Positions 9,089 through 17,413 of a DNA stretch of 64,000 nucleotides are shown piece after piece; positions within the stretch are counted from its first letter, which is position 1; each line of letters starts with the position of its first letter. This DNA comes from Congregibacter variabilis (lineage in GTDB: Bacteria > Pseudomonadota > Gammaproteobacteria > Pseudomonadales > Halieaceae). The stretch covers positions 310,001 to 374,000 of the forward strand of contig NZ_CP136864.1 in assembly GCF_045689235.1 (NCBI RefSeq), read 5' to 3'. The notes beneath the pieces were generated by a model, which worked only from the letters and a program-made list of their open reading frames with translations, was not told the origin of the DNA and did no database searches. A program made the translations under genes and the position numbers.

Positions 9089-10423
9089 ATGTTTAGGATG
9101 AAGACTCTGGGGGTCGCGCTCGCACTGATCGGATCAAGTTTTGCAGCGGCAGGTGTGCCCGCGGCAGAAGTGGATGAACGTATTGCTGATCTTGAGCGAC
9201 AAATTGCGGAGTTAAAATCCCTGATCGTCAGCAACAGCACGGGTATCAGTGACAATCTTGAAACGCTGTCAGTGCAGGCCAGGGACATTGACGAGGCTCG
9301 GCCTATGAAAAAGGGCACGCGCTTTCGGTACGGTGGCTACGTGCAGCTTGATGCTATAGCCAGCAATTACAGCGAAGGTAAGCCGGCATCGGTGATGGAT
9401 GATCTCTTTGTGCCGTCCCTTATACCTGTGGAGTCCCTGGTGGGCGCAGGGGATTCCTATACCAGCACGAATATACATGCCAAGTCTTCACGCTTTTACT
9501 TTGGCACCCAAACCAACACTGATGCGGGCAAGATTTCGTCGCATATCGAATTGGATTTTATTCTCTCTGGGCAAGGGGACGAAAGGGTATCCAATTCCTT
9601 CAGTTCGCGTATTCGTCATGCCTATCTGAAGTGGGACTACGCGCCCGAACAAAGCTTGCTAGCGGGACAGGCCTGGTCCACCTTTTTTAATGTGGGTGCA
9701 TTACCGGATCTGCTTGATTTTGTGGGTCCGGTAGGGACGGTCTTTGAGCGTCAGCCCATGATTCGGTGGACAAATGGCCCCTGGCAGTTGGCTGTAGAAA
9801 ACCAAACAACGCGGGTCAATCTGCCCCAAGGTGGTTCCCGTATCGGTGACGCACAACTCATGCCTGATCTGGTGGCCCGTTACGATGGCAAACTCTCAGA
9901 CTTAAGCTGGTCACTTGCTGCCATCGGACGCCAGTTAAGTTACGAAGAGCGACCTTCGGCGAGCATCGAAGGCGGGAGTGATGAACAGTTCGGCTATGGT
10001 TTGTCCCTGGCGGGAAAATGGAACCTGGGGCGCAATGACCTTCGCTTTATGGCCAGCTACGGCGACGCCTTGGGACGGTACATGGGCTTGAACGCCTTTA
10101 ATGATGGCTACATCGATACCAACGGTAAGATCAGTACGATTGATCAATGGGGCGGATTTATAGCCTATCGGCACTACTGGACCGATCAATGGCGTAGCAA
10201 TGTTTCAATTTCGGCATCGCAGGCGAGCAATCCAAGCTCGGCGGATTTTGCAGCGACGGGGACTCTCGCAAAGTCCTATCGCTCCATGCATGTCAATCTT
10301 AACTATCTCCCTGCACCAAAGCTGCAGCTGGGCGGCGAGTTGATGTATGGGGTCAAAGAACTCGAAAACGGTCTTGATGGTGATATGTATCGACTGCAGT
10401 TTGCCGCCAAGTACGCCTTTTAG
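9089..10423 (+). CDS. DcaP-like outer-membrane porin
   Basis: A 444-residue outer-membrane channel. Residues 1 to about 24 are a signal peptide (MFRMKTLGVALALIGSSFAA). A short coiled coil follows at about 28-60 (DERIADLERQIAELKSLI), typical of DcaP-type trimeric porins. The rest alternates beta strands, and the protein ends in YAF, the terminal phenylalanine recognised by the BAM machinery. DcaP-family porins favour small negatively charged solutes such as dicarboxylates, which fits the carboxylate symporter next door. The start at 9089 has GGAGGA six bases upstream; an in-frame ATG at 9074 lies within the ribosome-binding region and is less likely. Sites A and B lie upstream. Confidence 0.85.
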   Translation: MFRMKTLGVALALIGSSFAAAGVPAAEVDERIADLERQIAELKSLIVSNSTGISDNLETLSVQARDIDEARPMKKGTRFRYGGYVQLDAIASNYSEGKPASVMDDLFVPSLIPVESLVGAGDSYTSTNIHAKSSRFYFGTQTNTDAGKISSHIELDFILSGQGDERVSNSFSSRIRHAYLKWDYAPEQSLLAGQAWSTFFNVGALPDLLDFVGPVGTVFERQPMIRWTNGPWQLAVENQTTRVNLPQGGSRIGDAQLMPDLVARYDGKLSDLSWSLAAIGRQLSYEERPSASIEGGSDEQFGYGLSLAGKWNLGRNDLRFMASYGDALGRYMGLNAFNDGYIDTNGKISTIDQWGGFIAYRHYWTDQWRSNVSISASQASNPSSADFAATGTLAKSYRSMHVNLNYLPAPKLQLGGELMYGVKELENGLDGDMYRLQFAAKYAF

Positions 10424-10430
10424 GGATATA

Positions 10431-10440
10431 GACCAAAGTT
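10431..10440. promoter_or_regulatory. palindromic site C, candidate regulator site before the symporter operon
   Basis: GACCAAAGTT within TATAGACCAAAGTTCAAG matches the inverse of site A in 11 bases in a row (TAGACCAAAGT). It lies just after the porin stop codon and 73 bases before the DUF4212 start. A weak TTGTTA/TACATA pair (10463-10491) would put it near -60, suited to an activator. Confidence 0.45.
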
Positions 10441-10512
10441 CAAGAGGAACCTGTCTCGGGCTTTGTTAGAGTCGCGGGTAATAAATACATAACAGCACCG
10501 GGGAGGTGTGAG

Positions 10513-10782
10513 ATGGCTAAGAAAATGACAGAGGAGCAGGCCAAGCAGTATTGGCGGCGCAATCTATCGCTGATGGTGAAACTTTTGGTGGTGTGGTTCG
10601 CCGTCAGTTACGGCTGCGGAATCATGTTTGTTGACGCGCTTAACCAAATTCAAATCGGTGGCTACAAGCTTGGATTCTGGTTTGCACAGCAGGGGGCGAT
10701 CTACGTATTTGTCGTTTTGATCTTTATTTACCGCTCACGCATGGAAGCGCTTGACCGCGAATTCGGCGTAGAAGAAGAATAA
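10513..10782 (+). CDS. DUF4212 sodium:solute symporter small subunit
   Basis: An 89-residue membrane protein with two helices (about 20-42 and 56-75). The family pattern YWRRNLSLMVKLLVVWFAVS and GFWFAQQGAIYVFVVLIFIY is clear. Members are always encoded directly before a VC_2705-type symporter and are thought to be its small subunit, comparable in position, though not in sequence, to YjcH before ActP. Here 11 bases separate it from the large subunit. A strong ribosome-binding site (GGGGAGGTG) precedes the ATG. Confidence 0.93.
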   Translation: MAKKMTEEQAKQYWRRNLSLMVKLLVVWFAVSYGCGIMFVDALNQIQIGGYKLGFWFAQQGAIYVFVVLIFIYRSRMEALDREFGVEEE

Positions 10783-10793
10783 GAGGCCTCGTC

Positions 10794-12524
10794 ATGGAAC
10801 TTCAAACACTTACTTATATTGTTGTTGGCATTACCTTTGCGATTTATATCGGTATTGCTATCTGGGCTCGCGCAGGGTCCACCAAAGATTTTTATGTCGC
10901 CGGCGGCGGCGTTCATCCTATTGCAAATGGCATGGCCACTGCGGCGGACTGGATGTCCGCTGCCTCCTTTATCGGGATGGCCGGACTGATCGCCTATATG
11001 GGATATGGTGGCTCAGTATTCCTGATGGGCTGGACCGGTGGATTTGTGATTCTGGCAATGCTGCTCGCACCGTACCTGCGTAAATACGGCAAGTTCACTG
11101 TGCCTGAATTTATTGGAGATCGTTTCTACTCACAAACTGCACGCGTGGTGGCCGTGGTCTGTCTGATCATCTGTTCTGTGACTTATGTCATCGGGCAGAT
11201 GAAGGGTATTGGCGTGTCGTTCTCTCGCTTTCTGGAAGTGGATTACGATACCGGTCTGATCGTAGGCATGTGTATCGTTTTCTTCTACGCCGTGCTTGGG
11301 GGCATGAAAGGCATCACCTATACCCAGATAGCGCAATACTGCGTGTTAATCCTGGCCTACACCATCCCCGCTATTTTTATCAGTCTACAGCTTACCGGTA
11401 ATCCCATTCCCCAGCTCGGACTTGGTGGTACGTTAACAGGCACAGATACCTTTCTTCTCGACAAGCTTGATCAGGTGGTCGTGGATCTTGGGTTTCGAGA
11501 ATACACCACGGATGTTCGTATCTCCGGTATCAATATGTTTGCCTACACAGCATCACTGATGTTTGGTACAGCGGGACTGCCTCACGTAATCATCCGGTTC
11601 TTTACCGTGCCAAAGGTACGTGACGCTCGTTCATCTGCAGGTTGGGCTTTGATCTTTATCGCCATTCTTTACACGACTGCACCTGCGGTGGCGGCTATGG
11701 CGCGCTTGAATCTTATGCAAACTATTGAGCCCGAGGCGGGTAACTATCTTGCGTACGAAGAGCGTCCCCAGTGGTTCAAGAACTGGGAGAAGACGGGGTT
11801 GCTCGCCTTTGAAGATAAGAATGCTGATGGACTCATGCAATACAGCGCGGATGAGTCGGTGAATGAGCTCGTAAAGGTCGACCGGGACATCATCGTGCTG
11901 GCTAATCCGGAAATTGCACAGCTACCGAATTGGGTGATCGCCCTTGTCGCTGCGGGAGGATTGGCCGCGGCTCTCTCAACGGCTGCGGGATTGCTGCTGG
12001 CAATAGCAAGTGCTATTTCTCATGATCTACTGAAGGGCATTATCGCGCCCAACATCAGCGAAAAGCAGGAGCTTCGCGCAAGCCGTGTTGCGATGGCACT
12101 CGCCATTGCTGGAGCAGGATATCTCGGATTCAACCCTCCCGATTTCGCCGCCGGTACCGTTGCACTGGCCTTTGGTCTGGCTGCATCGTCGATCTTTCCG
12201 GCGCTCATGATGGGGATTTTCAGCAACAGGGTTACAAAAGAGGGCGCTATTGCCGGCATGCTTGCGGGCATTGGCATAACTTTGTTCTATGTGTTTCAGC
12301 ACAAGGGCATCATGTTTATTGCTTCTACGGCGTTTCTGGGTGACATGTCGCCCAACTGGTTCCTGGGAATTGAACCCAATGCCTTCGGCGTTGTGGGAGC
12401 GATTGTGAACTTCGCCGTCGCTATTGCGGTATCGAAAGTTACTGCAGCACCGCCCTTGGAAGTACAGGAGATGGTCGAAAGTATCCGCGTACCGGCAGGC
12501 GCCGAGGCTGCCTTGGATCACTAG
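10794..12524 (+). CDS. VC_2705-family sodium:solute (acetate-type) symporter, large subunit
   Basis: A 576-residue inner-membrane SLC5-type symporter that takes up a small monocarboxylate, probably acetate, with Na+. It has an ActP-like N-terminus (DFYVAGGGVHPIANGMATAADWMSAASFIGMAG) and about 13 helices. A hydrophilic insertion at about 310-370 (EAGNYLAYEERPQWFKNWEKTG) distinguishes the VC_2705 group from E. coli ActP. It follows the DUF4212 gene and ends at a good terminator (12560). Regulation by the neighbouring kinase/regulator pair is likely given the shared palindrome upstream of the operon. No acetyl-CoA synthetase gene is in the window. Confidence 0.92.
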   Translation: MELQTLTYIVVGITFAIYIGIAIWARAGSTKDFYVAGGGVHPIANGMATAADWMSAASFIGMAGLIAYMGYGGSVFLMGWTGGFVILAMLLAPYLRKYGKFTVPEFIGDRFYSQTARVVAVVCLIICSVTYVIGQMKGIGVSFSRFLEVDYDTGLIVGMCIVFFYAVLGGMKGITYTQIAQYCVLILAYTIPAIFISLQLTGNPIPQLGLGGTLTGTDTFLLDKLDQVVVDLGFREYTTDVRISGINMFAYTASLMFGTAGLPHVIIRFFTVPKVRDARSSAGWALIFIAILYTTAPAVAAMARLNLMQTIEPEAGNYLAYEERPQWFKNWEKTGLLAFEDKNADGLMQYSADESVNELVKVDRDIIVLANPEIAQLPNWVIALVAAGGLAAALSTAAGLLLAIASAISHDLLKGIIAPNISEKQELRASRVAMALAIAGAGYLGFNPPDFAAGTVALAFGLAASSIFPALMMGIFSNRVTKEGAIAGMLAGIGITLFYVFQHKGIMFIASTAFLGDMSPNWFLGIEPNAFGVVGAIVNFAVAIAVSKVTAAPPLEVQEMVESIRVPAGAEAALDH

Positions 12525-12559
12525 GCCATAGAGTGCTGATGTCTGTATTGATGCCTTGG

Positions 12560-12590
12560 GGAGGTGCTGGAGACAGCGCCTCCTTTTTTC
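12560..12590 (+). terminator. Rho-independent terminator of the symporter operon
   Basis: GGAGGTGCTG pairs with CAGCGCCTCC (ten pairs, one G-U) across a GAGA tetraloop and is followed by six T. It lies 36 bases after the symporter stop codon. Confidence 0.9.
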
Positions 12591-12638
12591 TTTCATATCT
12601 GTAGACTTACGCTGATTGGCTGGCGTTAAGGGGTCGGA

Positions 12639-13100
12639 ATGTTTACGAACAAACATGTGGTGGTGGCGTTACTGGTGGCTCCCGTCTTGTCCATTCTTGC
12701 CTGGTTTGCAGTCGGTAATCTGATTGGCGAAAAAGCCGCGCCTGCGCAACCAGGTGAGGCTTATCCCTTAGTGGAAAAAAGCAATTGTCGCTACAGCAGT
12801 GGCCTGTGCGAGTTGGAGAATCAGGACGTCAAGCTCACACTAAAGCTTGATGAGACAGTGGGCGTTGCTATTGAGCTGACCGCTTCACATCCTCTTGAGG
12901 CGGCGCTCATGTCCGTATCGCATCCTGATCGTGATCCGGGCCCCAGGGCAATGCAGGCGGGTGACGCCACGGGTTTACGCTGGCGCCTGCCACTTTCGGA
13001 TGTTCCCTCGGTTGATGAGCGCATTCGTGTGGTGATCTCGGTTGCCGACAGCGCCTATTTTGCGGATGCTTCTACGCGCTTCCTGCAGGCGGAGGAATAG
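12639..13100 (+). CDS. small membrane-anchored protein of unknown function
   Basis: A 153-residue protein I do not recognise as a named family. Residues 7-27 form one hydrophobic helix (VVVALLVAPVLSILAWFAVG), followed by a soluble, probably periplasmic domain of about 110 residues. It contains two cysteines (NCRYSSGLCELEN), which could form a disulfide, and a beta-rich pattern (VKLTLKLDE, VGVAIELTA, RIRVVISVAD). It starts with AAGGGG six bases before the ATG and ends four bases before the cNMP/CBS/DUF294 gene, so it is co-transcribed with it. A role linked to carboxylate uptake is guilt by association only. Confidence 0.75.
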   Translation: MFTNKHVVVALLVAPVLSILAWFAVGNLIGEKAAPAQPGEAYPLVEKSNCRYSSGLCELENQDVKLTLKLDETVGVAIELTASHPLEAALMSVSHPDRDPGPRAMQAGDATGLRWRLPLSDVPSVDERIRVVISVADSAYFADASTRFLQAEE

Positions 13101-13103
13101 CAT

Positions 13104-14969
13104 TTGACGAATACTGCAATCTCGGGTGACGCATCTGAACTCGCAGCAGTGCGAGATTTTCTTCGTGGTTCCCTGCCGTTTAATGAATTAGACGATGCGC
13201 AACTGGAAACAGCTCTGGCAGCGATGCAGGTGTCTTATCACGCTCATGGTGAACGTTTCAGTATGGAAAGCGAGCATTCGGGGCTACGAATATTGCGCAG
13301 TGGTGCGGCTGACATTCGTGATGCAGATAATAAGTTACTGGATCGGCTTGGCGAGGGAGAGAGTTTTCACATCGCGGGTTTGAATGCCGAGCGTGGCAAT
13401 GTGTTTGCCCTGGTAATTGAGGATGCCCTCATTTACCGCCTGCCGGACCTTGTTTACCAATCGCTGCGCAGCGCTAACAGAGCTTTTGATCGTTATTTTA
13501 GTGGTCAGCGCAGTCGCCGATTGCGCCGTGCCGCGCGGTATCAACCTGAGCCAAATGCAATGCTTGCCCCGGTGAGTTCGGTGATGACTCGTAACATCCT
13601 GACCGTGCCCCCCCGGGCAACGGTTCAGCAGGCAGCCCAGGCTATGGCTCAGCGGCGAGTTTCTTCGGTGTTCGTAGTGGATGGGGAGGATTTACTGGGC
13701 ATAGTCACCGATCGTGATCTGCGCACGCGGGTTCTAGCGGCCGGCCTGAGTAATCAGTTAATGGTCAGCGAGGTCATGACTACAAATCCTGAGTCCATCT
13801 CTGCCGATGAATCACTTTTTGCTACGACCTTGATGATGACTCAGCGGAGCTTTCATCATTTACCGGTGCTCGAGAGTGGTTGTCTTGTGGGAATTGTTAC
13901 AACCTCGGATCTCATCGTGGCGCGTAAAAATGATCCTGTGTATCTGGTGCAGCATATTTCAAGACAGGATAGCGTTTCGGGCATACAGGAGCTCGTATCC
14001 TCCATGGGAAATCTCATGGTGGAGTGGGTGAATGGAGGGATGCGGGCCGCGCAGGTATCGCAAATTTTGACGGCGATTTCAGATGCGGTGGCAGTACGTC
14101 TCATTCAGTTGGCAGAGGAAGAATTAGGCGATGCGCCGGGACCCTGGGCCTGGTTGGGTTTTGGCTCTCAGGCTCGTGGAGAGCAGTTGCTCGGTGCGGA
14201 TCAGGATAATGGCATCGTGATAGCCGATAGCGTGGATGATCACGACCTGGGTTGGTATCGTGCCCTCGCAGAAAAAGTCTGTGACGGGCTTGCGCTTTGT
14301 GGGTACAAATATTGCCCCGGCGGGATTATGGCGAGTAACGATCTCTGGCGCCTGCGTTTATCAGACTGGCACGATACCGTGCGTGGCTGGGCAAGAACCC
14401 CGACCGGGGACGCTGTAATGCGCGTCAGCATATTCTTCGATATCCGTGCTTTGTATGGCGCCCGCAGTCTTGCAGAATCAATTCAGACGCTGATGTTAGA
14501 TATCGCCAGTAGCAATTCCATATTCCTGGCTGCACTTGCCGGTAACGTTCTCGACAACCGGCCGCCTTTGGGTGTCTTTCGGCGTTTTGTGGTTGATCGC
14601 AATGGTGATCATCGTGACAGTCTGAACATCAAAAAACGCGGCGTACTGCCGGTGACTGAAATTGCCCGGCTGCATGCCCTGGCCGCTAAGTTGCCCGAGG
14701 TGAACACCGCAGCGCGTTTACAAGCGTTGGTAGACGCGGGTCGAATGGCGATGGTTGATTCAAGAAACCTCACCGACGCGCTGCATTTTATTCAGGGCCT
14801 GAGAATGGATCACCAGTGCGGACAAATTCAGCGCGGGGAGGCGGTTGATAACTACATCAATCCTCGGGCGCTACCCAGACTTGCGAAAGAGCAGTTGCGC
14901 GATGCCTTTACCATCATCGACGAAGCCCAGGCGTCGGTGCGGCAAAACTATCGTGCCGGCATGGGCTGA
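13104..14969 (+). CDS. cNMP-binding/CBS-pair/DUF294 nucleotidyltransferase-like protein
   Basis: A 621-residue cytoplasmic protein. Residues about 15-125 are a cyclic-nucleotide-binding-like fold; about 155-280 are two CBS repeats (VSSVMTRNILTVPP and VSEVMTTNPESISAD), usually adenosine-ligand sensors. About 300-450 is the DUF294 nucleotidyltransferase-like domain with GFGSQARGEQLLGADQDNG, keeping the family's GS...D.D catalytic pattern. The last 150 residues are the DUF294 C-terminal domain. The family is repeatedly found beside VC_2705-type symporters and may tune their activity, but its target is not established. The start is TTG at 13104 with GGAGGAA about seven bases upstream. Its stop overlaps the next ATG by one base. 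Confidence 0.9.
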   Translation: MTNTAISGDASELAAVRDFLRGSLPFNELDDAQLETALAAMQVSYHAHGERFSMESEHSGLRILRSGAADIRDADNKLLDRLGEGESFHIAGLNAERGNVFALVIEDALIYRLPDLVYQSLRSANRAFDRYFSGQRSRRLRRAARYQPEPNAMLAPVSSVMTRNILTVPPRATVQQAAQAMAQRRVSSVFVVDGEDLLGIVTDRDLRTRVLAAGLSNQLMVSEVMTTNPESISADESLFATTLMMTQRSFHHLPVLESGCLVGIVTTSDLIVARKNDPVYLVQHISRQDSVSGIQELVSSMGNLMVEWVNGGMRAAQVSQILTAISDAVAVRLIQLAEEELGDAPGPWAWLGFGSQARGEQLLGADQDNGIVIADSVDDHDLGWYRALAEKVCDGLALCGYKYCPGGIMASNDLWRLRLSDWHDTVRGWARTPTGDAVMRVSIFFDIRALYGARSLAESIQTLMLDIASSNSIFLAALAGNVLDNRPPLGVFRRFVVDRNGDHRDSLNIKKRGVLPVTEIARLHALAAKLPEVNTAARLQALVDAGRMAMVDSRNLTDALHFIQGLRMDHQCGQIQRGEAVDNYINPRALPRLAKEQLRDAFTIIDEAQASVRQNYRAGMG

Positions 14970-15634
14970 TGTGGCGTCTTAAGCTCCGTCGCTGGCGCTG
15001 GTCCAGGCGCGTACAACTGCCGCCGGACATTGCGGCCGTCTGGGACGCTCCGCTGCCCGGTACTTCAAGCTCGCTCCGAGACCTTAGTTTTCTGGTCTGT
15101 GATGCAGAAATGTCTGGCCTTGATCCCGCCCAGGCAGAGTTGTTGAGCTTGGGGTGGGTGCGGGTCGACGGTCTTGAGATTGCTTTGGGAACTGCGGGGC
15201 ACCATCTCATTCGTAACCGACGATCCGTGGGGCAAAGTGCGGCCATCCATCAGTTGCGGGACTGCGAGCTGAGTGCAGCGGATGATGTCAGTGAGGTGCT
15301 GCATGCATTTTTGAAGGCCGCAAGAGGATGTGTGTTGGTTTTTCACAATGCCGCTTTGGATACGGCGTTTTTGGATCGCGCAGCAAAGCGTGTCTTCGGT
15401 ACGCCCCTGCTGCTGCCCACCGTTGATACTTTGCTGCTTGAGCAGCGTCTATTGCAGCGCCAGGAGCGGCCCATTGGGCAAGGCGATTTGCGATTGGGTG
15501 CATGCCGGGATCGTTATGGCTTGATCTCACACGAGGCTCATAACGCCCTGGCCGATGCGCTGGCGACTGCAGAGCTCTTGTTGGCGCATGTTGCCCGACG
15601 AGGCCCAGATCTTACATTGCGCCAGCTACTGTGA
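14969..15634 (+). CDS. DnaQ-family 3'-5' exonuclease
   Basis: A 221-residue protein with the DEDDh exonuclease fold. Exo I is VCDAEMSGLD (about 45-55, with the DxE pair); Exo II is VFHNAALDTAFLDRA; Exo III is HEAHNALADALATAEL, with the histidine four residues before the final aspartate. It resembles the exonuclease subunit of DNA polymerase III and related stand-alone proofreading or RNA-trimming enzymes, but has its own N-terminal arginine-rich stretch (LKLRRWRWSRRVQ). It is translationally coupled to the DUF294 gene (TGATG overlap), a linkage seen widely in this locus type. Its substrate here is unknown. Confidence 0.88.
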   Translation: MWRLKLRRWRWSRRVQLPPDIAAVWDAPLPGTSSSLRDLSFLVCDAEMSGLDPAQAELLSLGWVRVDGLEIALGTAGHHLIRNRRSVGQSAAIHQLRDCELSAADDVSEVLHAFLKAARGCVLVFHNAALDTAFLDRAAKRVFGTPLLLPTVDTLLLEQRLLQRQERPIGQGDLRLGACRDRYGLISHEAHNALADALATAELLLAHVARRGPDLTLRQLL

Positions 15635-15650
15635 AACTTCCAGGGTTGCC

Positions 15651-16301
15651 CTAAGGCATCGCGGCCTTTTCAGTCATTCCCCAGTCCTTGTCGTCCCAGA
15701 GTTCACTTACTCGCTTGTCTCTTCCGCAACCGAAGCGATAGTACTTGTATCGCAACGGATTTTTTTCGGCGTAGTCCTGGTGGTATTCCTCCACGGGCCA
15801 AAAGCGACCGGCGGGCAGGATCACAGTGGCGACCGGGTCGTTGGGAAACAGGGCATCAACCTCTGCCAGTGAATGTTCAGCTGCTGCGCGCTCAGCTTCG
15901 TTAGCGACAAAAATGGCTGTCTTGTAACTGAAGCCTCGGTCGCAGAACTGCCCGCCAGCATCCAGCGGGTCGACGGTGCGCCAAAAGTGAGTGAGAAGTT
16001 CTTCGTAACTGATCTTTTCGCTGTCGTAGGTCACTTTGGCCGCTTCGTAGTGGCCCTCGTGATTGCCTCGGTAGGTGGGGTTTTGCAAGGTGCCTCCAGT
16101 AAAGCCAGAGACCACGTCAATTACGCCGTCGAGCTTTTGAAAATCAGCCTCAACGCACCAGAAGCAACCGCCGGCAAAACTAGCGCTACGTTCGTCAGCC
16201 AGGCTGGCCGCCGAAAGCAGTACAAAGGAGGCAAGCAAAGGCAGTCTTTTGAGGACGCCTAGGGTATTTCGGAACATTTGTCTGGCAGCTTCGTGATGCA
16301 T
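15651..16301 (-). CDS. msrA: peptide-methionine (S)-S-oxide reductase, exported form
   Basis: Reduces the S-epimer of methionine sulfoxide in oxidised proteins. The active site is GCFWC, with catalytic Cys46 in this numbering, followed by FQKLDGVIDVVSGFTGG and the HxxxYxxxxVTYD region (EGHYEAAKVTYD). The C-terminus keeps EEYHQDY. Residues 9-35 (MFRNTLGVLKRLPLLASFVLLSAASLA) form a signal peptide, so this copy acts in the periplasm. Start choice is open: the ATG at 16301 gives eight extra residues; the ATG at 16277 begins directly at the signal peptide and may be the true start. It is convergent with the exonuclease gene. Confidence 0.93.
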   Translation of the reverse strand: MHHEAARQMFRNTLGVLKRLPLLASFVLLSAASLADERSASFAGGCFWCVEADFQKLDGVIDVVSGFTGGTLQNPTYRGNHEGHYEAAKVTYDSEKISYEELLTHFWRTVDPLDAGGQFCDRGFSYKTAIFVANEAERAAAEHSLAEVDALFPNDPVATVILPAGRFWPVEEYHQDYAEKNPLRYKYYRFGCGRDKRVSELWDDKDWGMTEKAAMP

Positions 16302-16334
16302 AAGGATCTCGTATCTAGTGGACTGCCTGTTTTG

Positions 16335-16375
16335 GCAACGGCGCCGGGATTAGGTTCCCGGCGCCGTTGCTTTGT
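16335..16375. terminator. 15-base-pair perfect hairpin between the nitronate monooxygenase and msrA
   Basis: GCAACGGCGCCGGGA (16335-16349) and TCCCGGCGCCGTTGC (16356-16370) pair perfectly over a six-base loop. A T-rich stretch (TTTGTT) follows only on the plus strand, while both flanking genes are on the minus strand. It begins five bases after the monooxygenase stop codon, so it may end that transcript, protect its 3' end, or block antisense reading. Confidence 0.6.
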
Positions 16376-17344
16376 TCAGGCTGCGTCCAACAAACGTGCC
16401 CGGGCGGCCGCGTATTCGACTCTCAGACGCTCTACCAGAGCAGCGGTTGGGCCGATGCTCTTCACTGCGCCAATGCCTTGCCCACAGCCCCATATGTTCT
16501 TCCATGCTTTGGCGTCGGTGTTGCCGCCAGAACCGAAGTCCATTGCCGAGGGGTCGCTGTCTGGAAGGTTTGCAGGATCCAGTCCGGCAGCTTCAACAGA
16601 CGGTGCAAGATAGTTCCCGTGTACACCGGTGAAGAGGTTGCTATAGATGATATCCGAGGAATTGTAATCAACAATCGCCTGCTTATAGGCTTCTTCGGCA
16701 TTGGCTTCTTCCGTGGCAATAAACGCAGATCCGATATAGCCCAGATCTGCACCCATGGCTTGGGCGCCAAGGATGGCGTCACCGCTGGCGATAGAGCCAG
16801 ACAGTAAAAGAGGTCCATCAAACCACTCGCGGATTTCCTGCACCAGGGCAAATGGCGAAGTTGTACCGGCGTGCCCACCAGCGCCCGCAGCCACGGCGAT
16901 AAGGCCATCAGCGCCTTTTTCGACGGCTTTTTTCGCAAAGCGATTGTTGATGATGTCATGCAGAACGATGCCACCGTAGGAGTGAATCGCCTCGTTGACG
17001 AATTCCTTGGCGCCAAGAGAAGTGATCACGATAGGCGCTTTGTACTTCACGCACATTTCCAGATCTTCCTGGAGGCGGTTGTTGGATCCGTGAACGATTA
17101 GATTCACCGCGTAGGGCGCCGATGGCGCGTCGGGATTGGCTTCGTCATAGGCGGCCAGTTCTGAAGTTATTCGCTGCATCCAGCGATCCAGTTCCTCCAG
17201 CGGGCGAGCATTAAGCGATGGGAACGAACCCACGATGCCGGCCTTGCATTGCTCTATGACGAGATCCGGGTTGGAAATAATAAATAGCGGTGCGGCAACG
17301 GCGGGTAAACGCAGACGCGACTTGAGTGATTCTGGCAAAGCCAT
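16376..17344 (-). CDS. nitronate monooxygenase (NPD) family flavoprotein
   Basis: A 322-residue FMN-dependent TIM-barrel enzyme of the nitronate monooxygenase/2-nitropropane dioxygenase family, which oxidises alkyl nitronates; some relatives are enoyl reductases. The N-terminus LRLPAVAAPLFIISNPDLVIEQCKAGIVGSFPSLN, the GADGLIAVAAGAGGHAG loop with the catalytic-type histidine, and ADLGYIGSAFIATEE for FMN phosphate binding are clear. It is divergent from a PadR regulator, with an inverted-repeat operator between the two, so it is probably the regulator's target. Physiological substrate unknown. Confidence 0.9.
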   Translation of the reverse strand: MALPESLKSRLRLPAVAAPLFIISNPDLVIEQCKAGIVGSFPSLNARPLEELDRWMQRITSELAAYDEANPDAPSAPYAVNLIVHGSNNRLQEDLEMCVKYKAPIVITSLGAKEFVNEAIHSYGGIVLHDIINNRFAKKAVEKGADGLIAVAAGAGGHAGTTSPFALVQEIREWFDGPLLLSGSIASGDAILGAQAMGADLGYIGSAFIATEEANAEEAYKQAIVDYNSSDIIYSNLFTGVHGNYLAPSVEAAGLDPANLPDSDPSAMDFGSGGNTDAKAWKNIWGCGQGIGAVKSIGPTAALVERLRVEYAAARARLLDAA

Positions 17345-17413
17345 AGAGGGCTCCTTAGCGAGGGTGAATAGTCATTTACAAACCGGAGGGCAGACTAGAG
17401 GATGAAGCACAGA

